A DNA stretch of 64,000 nucleotides. Source: Bacillus tuaregi. GTDB taxonomy: Bacteria; Bacillota; Bacilli; Bacillales; Cytobacillaceae. The stretch is from assembly GCF_900104575.1 (NCBI RefSeq), contig NZ_LT629730.1, forward strand, positions 301,001-365,000, read 5' to 3'. The position numbers and the translations under genes are program-made. A model generated the notes under the pieces. It made no database searches. It was given only the letters and a program-made list of their open reading frames with translations, and was not told the DNA's origin. This document shows, piece by piece, positions 36,053 through 45,625 of this stretch (position 1 is its first letter; the number at the start of each line of letters is the position of its first letter).

Positions 36053-38575
36053 ATGAGGAATATAAAGTATATTTTTCAGTCTTCTAAAGATACAAGATTT
36101 ATTATCCTGGCATCTGCCGTGTTTTTGATGGTTGCACTATGGTTTAGAGAGCCCTTTTACGGCATATTTGGAGAGAATAACTATTTAACCATCCATTTGA
36201 TAATGGAATTTTTCATTATTACGATTTCGTTTACGATTGCGATTCAGTCTTGGATGGCTTTTCCCCATGTTTTGTCCAATTATCGTCTTTGGATTGGGGC
36301 GATGTTTTTTTCGGTAGGTTTAATTGAAATTGCCCATGCCATCACCTTTAAAGGGATGCCGTTTTTTCTCTCAGAAAGCTCAGCCTATAAAGCAACATGG
36401 TTCTTTATGGCAGCCCGTTTGACAGAGGTAGTCGGACTGTTGGCGATTGTAACATCAAAGGACAGGCTTGTTTGTTCAAGTAAGCGGTTTCTCGCCTATG
36501 GTATTTCATTCTTTTACGCCCTAACCTGGATCGTGATTGTGTTTTATCCCACCCCATTACTGCCAGAGCTAGTTCGGGAAGGTATCGGTACGACTTCCAT
36601 TAAAAATAATCTCCAATATGCCGGCATGATACTAGAGGTTTTTATTATTTATTTCGTCATCGTCCGATCTCGCTCCCAAGAGTTTTTTAATCTTATGCTG
36701 ATTATGGCTTCGCTGTACTTCATGACATCGGATTATTTTTTTACCACCTATAAAAGTGTTTATGATATCAATAATTTTATCGGTCACCTATTCCAAATAG
36801 CAGGGATGTACTTCATGCAAAGAGCCGTCTATCATACATCTGTTGAGGAGCCTTTCCAAAAGCAAAAGGAATCAGAGGAAAGGCTGAAGCAAAATAAACA
36901 GTTTCTCGAAACGATTACTTCGCATATGGGAGAAGGATTAATTGTAACAGATACGAGTGGGCATGTAACATTTATTAATCTGGAAGCTCAGCAGCTTCTT
37001 CAATGGACAAAGGATGAAGTGCAGGGTAAAAATATTTATTCGTTGATTCAGCAAAACGAAGAGCACAGCCTGGGGGTTTGCTCCTTTACCGATAGCAAGT
37101 CCTGTCGAGTAGAAAGGGATGTCTTCACCCGAAAGGATGGCACCACTTTTCCTACGGGCTATGTAATTACGCCGCTCTTGGAGGATGGGAAAGTAAACGG
37201 AAATATCATGGTTTTCCGTGATATCACACAGCAGGAAAAGGATCAGAGATTAATTCATCATATGGCCTTTTATGATGAATTAACGCAGCTACCGAACTTT
37301 CGTTTTTTAAAGGATGCATTATCTGACATCATTCTGAGTAAGCCGGATACGAAAACGGCTGTTCTTGAGCTGGATATTGACCGATTTAAAAATATTAATG
37401 AAGCACTGGGGCATTCCTTTGGTGATTCCATTTTACAGGGGGTTACGGAACGTTTGCAGCAGGTGATGTCTGAGAACATGATTTTAGGAAGGATGACGGG
37501 TGACCAATATGGTCTCATACTAACCTCGATTGCAGAAGAGGATGAAGTTATTCATTTGATTCAGCACATTCAAGATACGTTAAAGGAGCCGCTGGATGCC
37601 CAGAATCTATTATTGAATGTATCTATTAAAATTGGTGTGTCGATCTATCCTGATCACGGGATGAACTGTGACTTGTTATTTAAGCATGCGAATGTGGCGT
37701 TAATAGAGGCAAAGCAGCAGAATAGCGCTTATCAATTTTATCGTACGTCAATGGAAGGCAGGGCGATGGAGCGGCTTATTTTTGAAAATGATTTATTCCA
37801 TGCGCTGGAGAATAAGGAGCTCAGTCTCGTTTATCAGCCACAGGTGGATATTCAAAGTGGAGACATCATTGGGCTGGAGGCGTTGATACGCTGGCAGCAT
37901 CCGACACAGGGCTGGATTTCACCGGGAAAGTTCATCCCGATAGCTGAGGATACTGGACTCATTGTACCAATCGGGGAATGGGTGCTTCGAACCGCTTGTC
38001 AGCAAATGAAAGTGTGGCATGATGAAGGCTTTCCGCCGCTTGCCATTGGCGTTAATCTATCCATTAGACAATTTTACCAGGATGATTTAGTTGAAATGGT
38101 AAAGGGGGTCCTCGCAGAAACAGAGCTTGCTCCTGAATACCTAGATTTAGAGATTACCGAAAGCATGATGATGAATGCGGACTATGCGATGAGAAAGCTT
38201 AAGGAATTAAAGGAAGTTGGTGTTCAGATTTCGATTGATGACTTTGGAACGGGCTATTCCTCATTATCTTATTTAAAGCATCTGCCTGTCGACCGTCTGA
38301 AAATCGACCAATCCTTTGTTCGTGATATTGTCCATAATCCAGAAAAGGCCGATACAGCGGTTGTCTCAACAATTATTGCGCTGGCCAACAACTTGAATCT
38401 AAATGTCATTGCAGAAGGCGTCGAAACAGACATCCAAAAGGAGTTCCTGCAAAGCAGCCAATGCCAGCAACTCCAGGGCTATCTCTTCAGTCCGCCTTTG
38501 TTTCCAGAGGAATTTAGTTTGAAATATGAAAGCTTGAAAAAACAGCAGGGGGAGGTTCTGGTTTTTCCAAGTTAA
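36053..38575 (+). CDS. Membrane MASE-PAS-GGDEF(degenerate)-EAL protein
   Basis: 840 aa. Seven or so membrane helices at the N-terminus resemble a MASE3 sensor (about residues 10-270). A PAS domain (MGEGLIVTDTSGHVTFINLEA), a GGDEF-like domain (AFYDELTQLPNFRFLKD) whose signature is MTGDQYG instead of GGDEF, and a complete EAL domain (LEALIRW, NLSIRQF, LEITES, DDFGTGYSSLSYL) follow. Expected activity is c-di-GMP phosphodiesterase, with the GGDEF domain only regulatory. ATG 36053 has AGAGGAG upstream. Confidence 0.92.
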   Translation: MRNIKYIFQSSKDTRFIILASAVFLMVALWFREPFYGIFGENNYLTIHLIMEFFIITISFTIAIQSWMAFPHVLSNYRLWIGAMFFSVGLIEIAHAITFKGMPFFLSESSAYKATWFFMAARLTEVVGLLAIVTSKDRLVCSSKRFLAYGISFFYALTWIVIVFYPTPLLPELVREGIGTTSIKNNLQYAGMILEVFIIYFVIVRSRSQEFFNLMLIMASLYFMTSDYFFTTYKSVYDINNFIGHLFQIAGMYFMQRAVYHTSVEEPFQKQKESEERLKQNKQFLETITSHMGEGLIVTDTSGHVTFINLEAQQLLQWTKDEVQGKNIYSLIQQNEEHSLGVCSFTDSKSCRVERDVFTRKDGTTFPTGYVITPLLEDGKVNGNIMVFRDITQQEKDQRLIHHMAFYDELTQLPNFRFLKDALSDIILSKPDTKTAVLELDIDRFKNINEALGHSFGDSILQGVTERLQQVMSENMILGRMTGDQYGLILTSIAEEDEVIHLIQHIQDTLKEPLDAQNLLLNVSIKIGVSIYPDHGMNCDLLFKHANVALIEAKQQNSAYQFYRTSMEGRAMERLIFENDLFHALENKELSLVYQPQVDIQSGDIIGLEALIRWQHPTQGWISPGKFIPIAEDTGLIVPIGEWVLRTACQQMKVWHDEGFPPLAIGVNLSIRQFYQDDLVEMVKGVLAETELAPEYLDLEITESMMMNADYAMRKLKELKEVGVQISIDDFGTGYSSLSYLKHLPVDRLKIDQSFVRDIVHNPEKADTAVVSTIIALANNLNLNVIAEGVETDIQKEFLQSSQCQQLQGYLFSPPLFPEEFSLKYESLKKQQGEVLVFPS

Positions 38576-38601
38576 TAGGGTCTTAGAGACAAATTATTCA
38601 T

Positions 38602-38638
38602 GCCGAGGGTTCTTACAAGGATTCTCGGCTTGTTTTTG
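38602..38638 (+). terminator. Terminator of the EAL gene
   Basis: GCCGAG ... CTCGGC then TTGTTTTTG. Confidence 0.75.
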
Positions 38639-38695
38639 AGTAAGAAGGTTTACTGATATAATAAAGGCTGTACTACACGGTAATGAGGTGTTGGA

Positions 38696-39334
38696 ATGGA
38701 AAAAGCGTTTATTTTTGATATGGATGGCGTCATTATTAATAGTGAACCTTTACATAATCAAGTGGAACTAGAATTTGCTTGTCAAAACAATATTCCGTTA
38801 ACGGAGAAGGATATGGAAAAGTATGTGGGGATGCCAGCCGATGCGGTATGGGCATTAATCATAAAGGAGAACAATCTTGAACTGGATTTACCTGATATCA
38901 TAAGGGAAATGGAGGAACAGAAGATTATCTGTTTTAAGGAAAGTGACCTTCAACCGATAAAGGGAATTCCAGACTTATTGCAGGAATTAAAAAGCCTAGA
39001 TTATCGAATTGCATTAGCCTCATCATCCCCCAAGGTTCTAATTCAAACTGTGCTGGACAAATTTCAACTCGCTTCTCTTTTTGACTGTATCGTCAGTGCG
39101 GAGGAGGTCAAGCGGGGGAAACCAGCTCCTGACATCTATCTTGAAGCCGCAGCCAGACTAAAGGTTCCAGCAAGCAGCTGTCTCGTTCTAGAGGATTCCA
39201 AAGCAGGAATCGAAGCAGCCAATAAAGCCGGCATGAAAACCATTGGCTATCAGAATCCTGACTCTGGTAACCAGGATCTTGCGAAAGCTAGGCATATTGT
39301 TCATGGAATAGAAGAGGTTAAGTACTATTTATAA
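38696..39334 (+). CDS. HAD phosphatase, beta-phosphoglucomutase-like
   Basis: 212 aa. HAD motifs: FIFDMDGVI (Asp8, Asp10), ASSSP (Ser), KRGKPAPDIY (Lys) and LVLEDSKAGIEAA (acid pair), with a helical cap between motifs I and II. Cytosolic phosphatase or sugar-phosphate mutase; substrate not predictable. Confidence 0.88.
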   Translation: MEKAFIFDMDGVIINSEPLHNQVELEFACQNNIPLTEKDMEKYVGMPADAVWALIIKENNLELDLPDIIREMEEQKIICFKESDLQPIKGIPDLLQELKSLDYRIALASSSPKVLIQTVLDKFQLASLFDCIVSAEEVKRGKPAPDIYLEAAARLKVPASSCLVLEDSKAGIEAANKAGMKTIGYQNPDSGNQDLAKARHIVHGIEEVKYYL

Positions 39335-39340
39335 AACCGC

Positions 39341-39374
39341 AAAAAAAGAAGCAGGATCACTTATCCTGCTTCAC
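39341..39374 (-). terminator. Terminator, mainly minus strand
   Basis: GAAGCAGGAT / ATCCTGCTTC; T-run on the minus strand after the 78-aa gene. Confidence 0.8.
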
Positions 39375-39607
39375 ACCATATTTAAGCATGAATCCTCCCA
39401 ATCGATGAGATCATCACTGTTGAAATCGTGGTTAGCCGGTCTGTAAATCTTTTCTTCTAAGTCGGGTGATGGTGTAGTGTGATAAATTTCTAGCATTTCT
39501 CTGTCATTTTGATCGATAACTGCTCTAATAAGGTCATAGACGAGTCTTGTATCTTTATCGTCTACAAGGTCCACAAGTAAATGAAGATCTTCTTTTTGAA
39601 TATCCAT
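39371..39607 (-). CDS. 78-aa acidic hypothetical protein
   Basis: Starts MDIQKEDLHLLVDLVDDKD; strongly acidic, helical, no signal or membrane segment. AAGGGG about 9 nt before the ATG. Family not recognised. Convergent with the HAD gene. Confidence 0.7.
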   Translation of the reverse strand: MDIQKEDLHLLVDLVDDKDTRLVYDLIRAVIDQNDREMLEIYHTTPSPDLEEKIYRPANHDFNSDDLIDWEDSCLNMV

Positions 39608-40010
39608 ATTACCAACCCCTTGAATAAAGATTATCTTACCATGCCCCTATTATACATCAGATAGGATATGGTGGTAAGTACTGGAAAAAGGCGAAATAGT
39701 GACATATCCGTCACAAATTCGAGACATTTCGATAGAGGTCTTCCTTCTAGCTCAACGATCAAATCAAGTTAAAAATCTGTTAGTTTTGTAAAATTGCCTC
39801 TAAGACTATGTAAATCATTGTTAAAACGGGGCGATTGAGAGAATAGGAGAATGCTCTTCATAAAACGAGAAAATAGCTTTTTTGAATAGAAAAATAACAG
39901 AATTTTCGATTTTCTTATCTTGTCTGTTGAATCGTATACTACACGTGGAAAAATCAATTTCAATTAAAATATGGAGGCAGCCCATAAATGGAAAAGGAGA
40001 AATTGGAACT
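39608..40010. other. Non-coding interval
   Basis: About 400 bp between divergent genes. The frame from 39882 is open but lacks a ribosome site. AAAAGGAG before the GTG at 40011 supports a later start. Confidence 0.4.
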
Positions 40011-41384
40011 GTGATAAAGCGAATAGTTGTGACCCTTTTGATGCTTCAAATCCTTTTATTTGGACCTACATCCTTATTGGCGGATGCTGCGGGTCGAGCA
40101 GGACTATCTGCTAATGAAAAGGTTGAAGAAAGTCAAGAGTTGGAAGTGGATGTTCAGCAAGAACAGAGTGTTGAAACAGGAGGTACGGCAGAAGAGATCG
40201 AACAAAACCAAGCGGTAACGGTTGAGAAATCTCAGGAACAGACGACCCTGGCAGAAGAGCAGAAGGAAACGGATCACGGAGCGGTTGAAGCCGAAAATCA
40301 GGCAGAAATGGATGAAGCAATATTGGGATACGCTATAGAAGATATAACTGATACGATTGATGGTGATGGGCAAACAGAAACGATAAAAGATGCTGCAGAC
40401 GAACCCCAAACAGAAACAATCGAAGGTACAGAAGATAAATCACAATCAGAAACAAACACAAGTACAGAAGCCGAATCATCAAACGGAGATAATAATGAAG
40501 CGGCAGCAGGAACAGATGAAGAAAACAAGGTTAATCCTGAAGCAAAATCCCATGTAAGAGAGCGTGTAGGTAGCTCCTATGAGCAGGAGCAGATCATCGA
40601 AATCATAGCCGAACAAAAGCAGAAGGTTTTAGAAGCAAATCATGTGAAGGCTGAGCAGGAACAGGATTTAACGGTAAACTATAATCAATCCGTTAAAGTG
40701 ACGAAAAGGGATAAGCAGAGCCAGGAAACATCACTTAATACGAACCAAGAGCAATTCTTTATAACAGAAAGTCAAACCGATTATATGGAACAAATAACAG
40801 AAACTGTAATGGATACAAAACAGAGTGGAATAATCAATCAAGATAAGAATCTGAATAAAGCTGTCCAGAATACAGTCATAACGACCTCCCAAAAGCATAC
40901 ATCTGAAACCACAGGCAATGCGGTCATCAAACAAGAACAAATGGTTGAAGCAGCAGCTAACACGATGGATAAAAGTAGAGAAAGCGCCAGTATTCTAGCA
41001 AAGGCTGTGAATGGAGTAGAAATGATAAAAGATGCGGCTGGGACAGCCGTCAAAATGGTTCAGTCTGTGATTGTCAATAATCAGGAAATTGCTGTGTTTG
41101 AGAAGGAGTTCACAGTTGGAAGCGAGCCTGTTGAACACATACAGGTATTTACACAAAGCTTTGCCTGGGGTACACTTTCAGTACTAAATAAGGCGATTGT
41201 TACTCTAACAGAGGATCTAGACTTAAACTCTGTTCTTGAAAGTGTCATTAAGCTGGATTTTTCACTGCCGATTAAGAAGCTTTTTGACAACCATTCTGAT
41301 GCTTCTGATAAAGCTTGTCCTGATTCAGATGGTGATGGCCTGACAGATTGCGAGGAAAGACAAAATCGGGACCGACCCCTATAA
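40011..41384 (+). CDS. Secreted Glu/Gln-rich protein, C-terminus cut by frameshift
   Basis: 457 aa from GTG 40011. Signal peptide (IVVTLLMLQILLFGPTSLLADA), then a long low-complexity region rich in Glu, Gln, Thr and Val (QEQ, EEIEQNQ, KSQEQTT). Near the end is a calcium-binding TSP3-like motif, DSDGDGLTDCEE. The frame stops at 41384, but the next frame continues GTDPYNPDTDGDGISNYLE and ends at 41469. One extra A in the A-run at 41362-41365 explains the break, so the intact product would be about 28 residues longer. Surface adhesin-like; function unknown. Confidence 0.75.
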   Translation: MIKRIVVTLLMLQILLFGPTSLLADAAGRAGLSANEKVEESQELEVDVQQEQSVETGGTAEEIEQNQAVTVEKSQEQTTLAEEQKETDHGAVEAENQAEMDEAILGYAIEDITDTIDGDGQTETIKDAADEPQTETIEGTEDKSQSETNTSTEAESSNGDNNEAAAGTDEENKVNPEAKSHVRERVGSSYEQEQIIEIIAEQKQKVLEANHVKAEQEQDLTVNYNQSVKVTKRDKQSQETSLNTNQEQFFITESQTDYMEQITETVMDTKQSGIINQDKNLNKAVQNTVITTSQKHTSETTGNAVIKQEQMVEAAANTMDKSRESASILAKAVNGVEMIKDAAGTAVKMVQSVIVNNQEIAVFEKEFTVGSEPVEHIQVFTQSFAWGTLSVLNKAIVTLTEDLDLNSVLESVIKLDFSLPIKKLFDNHSDASDKACPDSDGDGLTDCEERQNRDRPL

Positions 41385-41501
41385 TCCTGACACAGATGGC
41401 GACGGAATTTCCAATTATTTAGAGGTAAGAGTTTATAAAACAAGTCCATTAAAAGCAGAGCAGCGATAGTTCGCCACTCTGCTTTTGGAACTTGCCAATA
41501 T

Positions 41502-42593
41502 TTATAAGAAACTAAGGAGTAAAATGATAGTAATTGGTACAAAAATAATGAAATATCCAATCGGATTTGCAAAATTCAAGGTCCAGCCAACGCCAAATCT
41601 TTTTTCCACGAAGATGGAGGGGTCACTTTTGTTGAAATAGAAGAGACCACCCTTCCAATATTGATCATCATCATAATCTTCCATGCTTTCTGTAGAATCA
41701 GCGGTAATTTGCTTGCCTGATCTGCCCACCTTAAGGGCAAAAATAAGCGTTCCAACCAGAACAAGTAGCATAAAAATCATTGGCAGGGCAAAGCTTATCG
41801 CATCTCCAGCTAAGTCCGTATGAATGGTTGAAAGCTGGAAAAAGGAAAAGAGAATAGTTAAGAGCAAAGTCATTAAAAACATGAACCAGCTTGTATATTT
41901 TCTTAACGTAAGCTGCCGAGTTCGTGTTCCTGCTGTATTAGTGGCACTTACTTTAATTCCTGAACGCTTTTGCGATACCACCGTTGCCATCATCATTGCC
42001 TGCATGACTAATAGAATGAGAGGCATTTGAATGGCAGAGACAGGTGTTTTTTCGGTAAAAGCATCAGGCTTTCCACTTATTCCCCAGTGTGTCGGTATTT
42101 GAGCAGGTAGAAGCGGATATTTGATAATGGTATAGATTAGGACAGCGACGGTTATAAGCATTGGCAACAGAAAGATATACCAAGGGAGCATTTCATCCTC
42201 AGCTCTTGCAGATAAATCAGCTGCTCTCAGCTGCTTCGCGTTTTCTCCCCATTGCTCCGCTTTTTTCCGCTGTGCTGTTTTCCCATGGTAAAAAAAGTAG
42301 AGGGCAAAGCTTAAAATTAGGATACTGAACATCAGGATCATTCCGTATAGCACCATTTTATCTTCCATAGGACTGTACATGTGGTACCAATAATAGAATA
42401 ACGCTAGTGCCGCAATTGAAACAGTAGCAACAATGATAGAATACGTTTTTTTATAGCGAGCAAGAATAGCATCTTCGACAAATCTCTCTGGGACAGAGAC
42501 GCCGAAAACAACGGTCCTTTTCACTAAAAAAGGAATAGCGGATTCCATAATGGCTAAAAAGAGTATCAAAATGAAAAAGACAACAAAGGCCAT
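41502..42593 (-). CDS. DUF1648/DUF5808 membrane protein
   Basis: 363 aa with about eight membrane segments. The middle contains IPTHWGISGKPDAFTEK (DUF1648 signature). The C-terminus contains DQYWKGGLFYFNKSDPSIFVEKRFGVGWTLNFA (DUF5808 signature, split here only for naming). Start at ATG 42593 with GGAGG upstream. Such proteins are paired with YtrA-type GntR regulators, as here (overlapping gene at 42634), and are thought to respond to cell-envelope stress. Confidence 0.85.
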   Translation of the reverse strand: MAFVVFFILILFLAIMESAIPFLVKRTVVFGVSVPERFVEDAILARYKKTYSIIVATVSIAALALFYYWYHMYSPMEDKMVLYGMILMFSILILSFALYFFYHGKTAQRKKAEQWGENAKQLRAADLSARAEDEMLPWYIFLLPMLITVAVLIYTIIKYPLLPAQIPTHWGISGKPDAFTEKTPVSAIQMPLILLVMQAMMMATVVSQKRSGIKVSATNTAGTRTRQLTLRKYTSWFMFLMTLLLTILFSFFQLSTIHTDLAGDAISFALPMIFMLLVLVGTLIFALKVGRSGKQITADSTESMEDYDDDQYWKGGLFYFNKSDPSIFVEKRFGVGWTLNFANPIGYFIIFVPITIILLLSFL

Positions 42594-42633
42594 ATTTATT
42601 CCTCCATTCAAGGGTAATAGGTGAGTGGCATAA

Positions 42634-43026
42634 TCATGATGGTGTTTTTCCCTCAAGATCATTGAGGACAGTGGCAACAAGTGCTTCGATGTGCTCTCTA
42701 GTCATTCCCACAACTAAAGCTTCCGCAATGACGGGCATACATGAATTGATAAACGGCTCTTCATAAGGTCCGTTTTGTTTTACTTCATCTTGAGAGCGGA
42801 TGATGGCACCAGATTTTGGCACGATTTGTATGATGCCCTTTTTCTCTAATTGATGATAGCTTTTACTAACCGTATGCATATTGACGCCTAGATCAGCAGC
42901 TAACGCTCTTACAGATGGCAGTGAGTCCCCTGGCCGAAGACTTCCTCTGGCAATCCCCTCGATAATTTGGTTGGACAGTTGCGTATAAATCGGAATATCA
43001 GACTCAGGCTCAATACGAATAATCAT
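42634..43026 (-). CDS. GntR-family regulator, YtrA type
   Basis: 130 aa. N-terminal winged helix (IPIYTQLSNQIIEGIARGSL, LPSVRALAADLGVNMHTVSKSY) and a short C-terminal dimer helix, as in the YtrA subfamily. GGGGGG upstream of ATG 43026. Directly upstream of the DUF1648 membrane gene; likely represses this two-gene unit through the palindrome at 43073-43091. Confidence 0.9.
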   Translation of the reverse strand: MIIRIEPESDIPIYTQLSNQIIEGIARGSLRPGDSLPSVRALAADLGVNMHTVSKSYHQLEKKGIIQIVPKSGAIIRSQDEVKQNGPYEEPFINSCMPVIAEALVVGMTREHIEALVATVLNDLEGKTPS

Positions 43027-43072
43027 CAAGAAACACCCCCCCTATCTGTTCTATATTTATTATAACAAATTT

Positions 43073-43091
43073 GTTCTATTATGTATAGAAC
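43073..43091. promoter_or_regulatory. Candidate YtrA-type operator
   Basis: Perfect GTTCTAT-5-ATAGAAC palindrome 47 bp before the regulator start; another TGTTCTAT half-site lies at 43047-43054. Confidence 0.6.
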
Positions 43092-43115
43092 AGAATAAAG
43101 CTTTAGAGTGTAGAA

Positions 43116-43204
43116 ATCAAATTCGCCCGTCGAATTTGCGACCGGATTACCTGAGCTCGCTCGGGTAAACTACCTTTAAAAATCCGAGACATCCGCCGGA
43201 GGCT
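43116..43204 (-). repeat. Dispersed multi-hairpin element, copy 4 (3' half, inverted)
   Basis: Reverse orientation; contains hairpins 3 and 4 and the GCCTCCGGCGGATGTCTCGG block. Confidence 0.85.
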
Positions 43205-43333
43205 ATCCCACTTCCAACGAAAGAAGGAGGTAGCTGAAGCGTTTCCTTGCTATTTTATTACATCGGAACTGGGTACTCAGAGCTAGTTTCCATATTTTCA
43301 CAAAACGTTCAATATTTTCTATTGATTTTGAAT

Positions 43334-43347
43334 TGTAAGCGCTTTAA
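43334..43347 (+). promoter_or_regulatory. Candidate cre (CcpA) site
   Basis: TGTAAGCGCTTTAA matches TGWAANCGNTNWCA except one base; upstream of the hemerythrin gene. Confidence 0.4.
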
Positions 43348-43405
43348 ATTATGGTATTATGACTTTGTTGACAAATTGTTACAAAAAACGGGGAGGTTAT
43401 AACAA

Positions 43406-43807
43406 ATGTCACTAATGACTTGGAGCGAGAATTACAGCGTAAAAATTAACGAGGTTGATGGTCAGCATCAAGAGCTATTCGAACTAACAAATGCTTTGCA
43501 CGAATCACTATCGGGGGATAGAGCAGTGATTGGTGAAAAACTAAGCAATTTGATTAACTATGTTGTGAAACACTTTGCTACTGAAGAGGAATTAATGCAG
43601 GCTAACGGTTACCCGGATTATGAGGCACACAAAAAAGCGCATGACAATTTAGTTCAAACCTGTGTAGAGCTTCAAGATAAATTCAATGCAGGAGAAGCTG
43701 AAATCACAGAAGAAACAACTGCATTTGTTCGTGATTGGTTATATTCACATATTCCAAATATCGACCAACAATATAGTCCATTCTTAAATGAAAAGGGCGT
43801 ACAATAA
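43406..43807 (+). CDS. Bacteriohemerythrin
   Basis: 133 aa four-helix O2-binding protein. The di-iron ligands are visible: His in VDGQHQELFE, HFATEEELM, HKKAHDNL, and the final HIPNIDQQY with Asp. Stand-alone cytosolic oxygen store or sensor. GGGGAGG precedes the ATG. Own terminator at 43862. Confidence 0.92.
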   Translation: MSLMTWSENYSVKINEVDGQHQELFELTNALHESLSGDRAVIGEKLSNLINYVVKHFATEEELMQANGYPDYEAHKKAHDNLVQTCVELQDKFNAGEAEITEETTAFVRDWLYSHIPNIDQQYSPFLNEKGVQ

Positions 43808-43861
43808 TAAAGCATAATGACATTTAGCTAAATAAATACATGACATGGTAATATACCAATA

Positions 43862-43899
43862 ATGGGTGGAATTCGTATTGAATTCCACCTTACTTTATT
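43862..43899 (+). terminator. Terminator-like hairpin after hemerythrin
   Basis: GGTGGAATTC / GAATTCCACC, then TTACTTTATTTT. Confidence 0.7.
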
Positions 43900-44283
43900 T
43901 TGAATACTAGATACTAGTGAAAAAGTTGCTCTCTTTTCTGAAAATTTTTACTTTATATAGAGTCATTATTATAAAAAAGTATCTTTTGATTGAGAAGTGT
44001 AAATGAGAGAAAAGGAGTCTGTGGAACCTGTACTAATCTTTTCATATTGTGAAATATGGGTTTGACTAAAATGTTATATTGATATATAGTGTAATTTTTG
44101 TAAATTGTTTTACTATTTCATAATGTATTCTCATGGTAACAGTGACTGTGTTACGCTTTTATTGGAATTACGATGATCCGCTCTTATGATTAATAGAAAT
44201 GTTTTGTTTCAATCATAATAAGAGTATTTCGGGTTCAATATGTCATTCATTCCAAAATTTCTATTATGAAGAGGTGTATGATG
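43900..44283. other. Non-coding region with inverted repeat
   Basis: 384 bp. Contains CTCTTATGATT (44181) and AATCATAATAAGAG (44213-44226), which can pair around a 21-nt loop; possible leader structure for the gene at 44284. Confidence 0.4.
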
Positions 44284-44478
44284 ATGGCAGTCACTGAACA
44301 ACATATTCAAAGCGACTATGTACAACTACAAAGAATCATTAAACTTAGAAATAGCCTAGGGGAACTCTATAATCAAAGCGGTGCAAATAGCTCCTCTTAT
44401 ATAAACCTTTCCCTCCAATTAGGAGTACTGGAAAAGCAATACATCGAAGAAAAAATCAAAATGCTAGAGGAACAATAA
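44284..44478 (+). CDS. 64-aa helical-hairpin protein
   Basis: MAVTEQHIQSDYVQLQRIIK ... SYINLSLQLGVLEKQYIEEK. Two predicted helices of Spo0E-like size, but the SQxLD signature is not conserved (SLQLG). The third of a run of ATGs is chosen from AAGAGGTG 7 nt upstream. Function unknown. Confidence 0.6.
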   Translation: MAVTEQHIQSDYVQLQRIIKLRNSLGELYNQSGANSSSYINLSLQLGVLEKQYIEEKIKMLEEQ

Positions 44479-44490
44479 TAGATGACAGGT

Positions 44491-44537
44491 TCTTTTGCTT
44501 CCAACCGAGATATAATAGAAGCAAAAGAACTTTTTTT
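44491..44537 (+). terminator. Terminator
   Basis: GTTCTTTTGCTTC / GAAGCAAAAGAAC then TTTTTTTT. Confidence 0.85.
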
Positions 44538-44548
44538 TGATTAAATTT

Positions 44549-44803
44549 TTACTGTAAATTTTGATAGGTCATGACCGATTCTTGTGCCTGCTGCAATTTC
44601 TCCTGTGCCTTCTGGACATCGACTTGTTCTTGTTTTACCTTCTGCTGCGCTTGTTTTAGCTGCTGAAGCTCTATTTCCTCCTCCTGCATAGCCTTTAATA
44701 ATTCATTTTCCTCCATCTGTAATTCTAAATGAGCCTTCTGTACCTCCATCTGCGCATTTTTTAACTGCTGCTCGGTTTTATTCTGCTGATTATCCTGTGT
44801 CAT
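44549..44803 (-). CDS. 84-aa coiled-coil protein
   Basis: Continuous amphipathic helix with heptads of Leu/Gln/Glu/Lys (ELLKAMQEEEIELQQLKQAQ). No signal or membrane segment. Family not recognised; probably a structural or oligomerising small protein. Confidence 0.6.
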   Translation of the reverse strand: MTQDNQQNKTEQQLKNAQMEVQKAHLELQMEENELLKAMQEEEIELQQLKQAQQKVKQEQVDVQKAQEKLQQAQESVMTYQNLQ

Positions 44804-45040
44804 GAATAAGCCTCCAGAAATATTATTTGGAACTTATATGCCCATTCAATAGGTTGCGCATCTTTAATGGTAATATGCTCTCGATGTACAAGCTTAATAA
44901 TTGTAATCTTTTGAAAATTAGGATATATTTCTGTTATAATACAACATTTTAGTATAGGTATAGTGTAAAAGATAGAGAATCGATTGGCTGTTGGCTGGAT
45001 CTGTTAATGGGTTGATAAATGAAGAATTCGGAGGGGTCGA

Positions 45041-45508
45041 ATGAAGGCGCTTGATATCATGAATAAACAGGTCATTAAAGTAAAGAAAGAGCACAGTGTC
45101 GGTTTAGCTATTGAAAAAATAATGGAGTATGGTCTGAGTGGTCTCCCGATTGTCAATGACAAAAATGAAATCGTTGCCTACATAAGTGATGGAGATATCC
45201 TGCGTTATATCGGGAGACAAAAGGACATCGTGTTTGGGACTTTATTTTTCCCGCAGATTATGAAAGGAGATACAGACAATCTCGAAGCAAGAGCAAAACA
45301 ATTATTGGACTTAAATGTGATGGAGATTGCCCAGAAAAAGGTTTATAAAATTTCCGCAGAGGTGGAGGTTGGAGATATCGCTGCATTTCTCGCTGAAAAG
45401 AATATTCATAGAATTCCTGTTGTGAAAAACGGAGTACTTGTTGGTACGATCAGCCGGGCCGATATTATACGGAATGCCTTTAAATACAAGGTGAGTTCAG
45501 TAATATGA
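45041..45508 (+). CDS. CBS-domain pair protein
   Basis: 155 aa with two CBS motifs: VGLAIEKIMEYGLSGLPIVN .. VAYISDGDILRYI, and VGDIAAFLAEKNIHRIPVVK .. LVGTISRADIIR. Stand-alone CBS pairs bind adenine nucleotides and sense energy state. Followed by a strong terminator. Confidence 0.88.
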   Translation: MKALDIMNKQVIKVKKEHSVGLAIEKIMEYGLSGLPIVNDKNEIVAYISDGDILRYIGRQKDIVFGTLFFPQIMKGDTDNLEARAKQLLDLNVMEIAQKKVYKISAEVEVGDIAAFLAEKNIHRIPVVKNGVLVGTISRADIIRNAFKYKVSSVI

Positions 45509-45552
45509 AAAACAGAGACAGTTTATTTTATAATAACTGTCCCTGTTTTTGG
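45509..45552 (+). terminator. Terminator of the CBS gene
   Basis: AAAAACAGAGACAGTT / AACTGTCCCTGTTTTT. Confidence 0.85.
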
Positions 45553-45625
45553 AGCTGTCAGTGAAACTGCCAATAGATAGAACAAACTAATCGTGTCAGC
45601 TCTTTGAGTAACGATACTCATTCAT

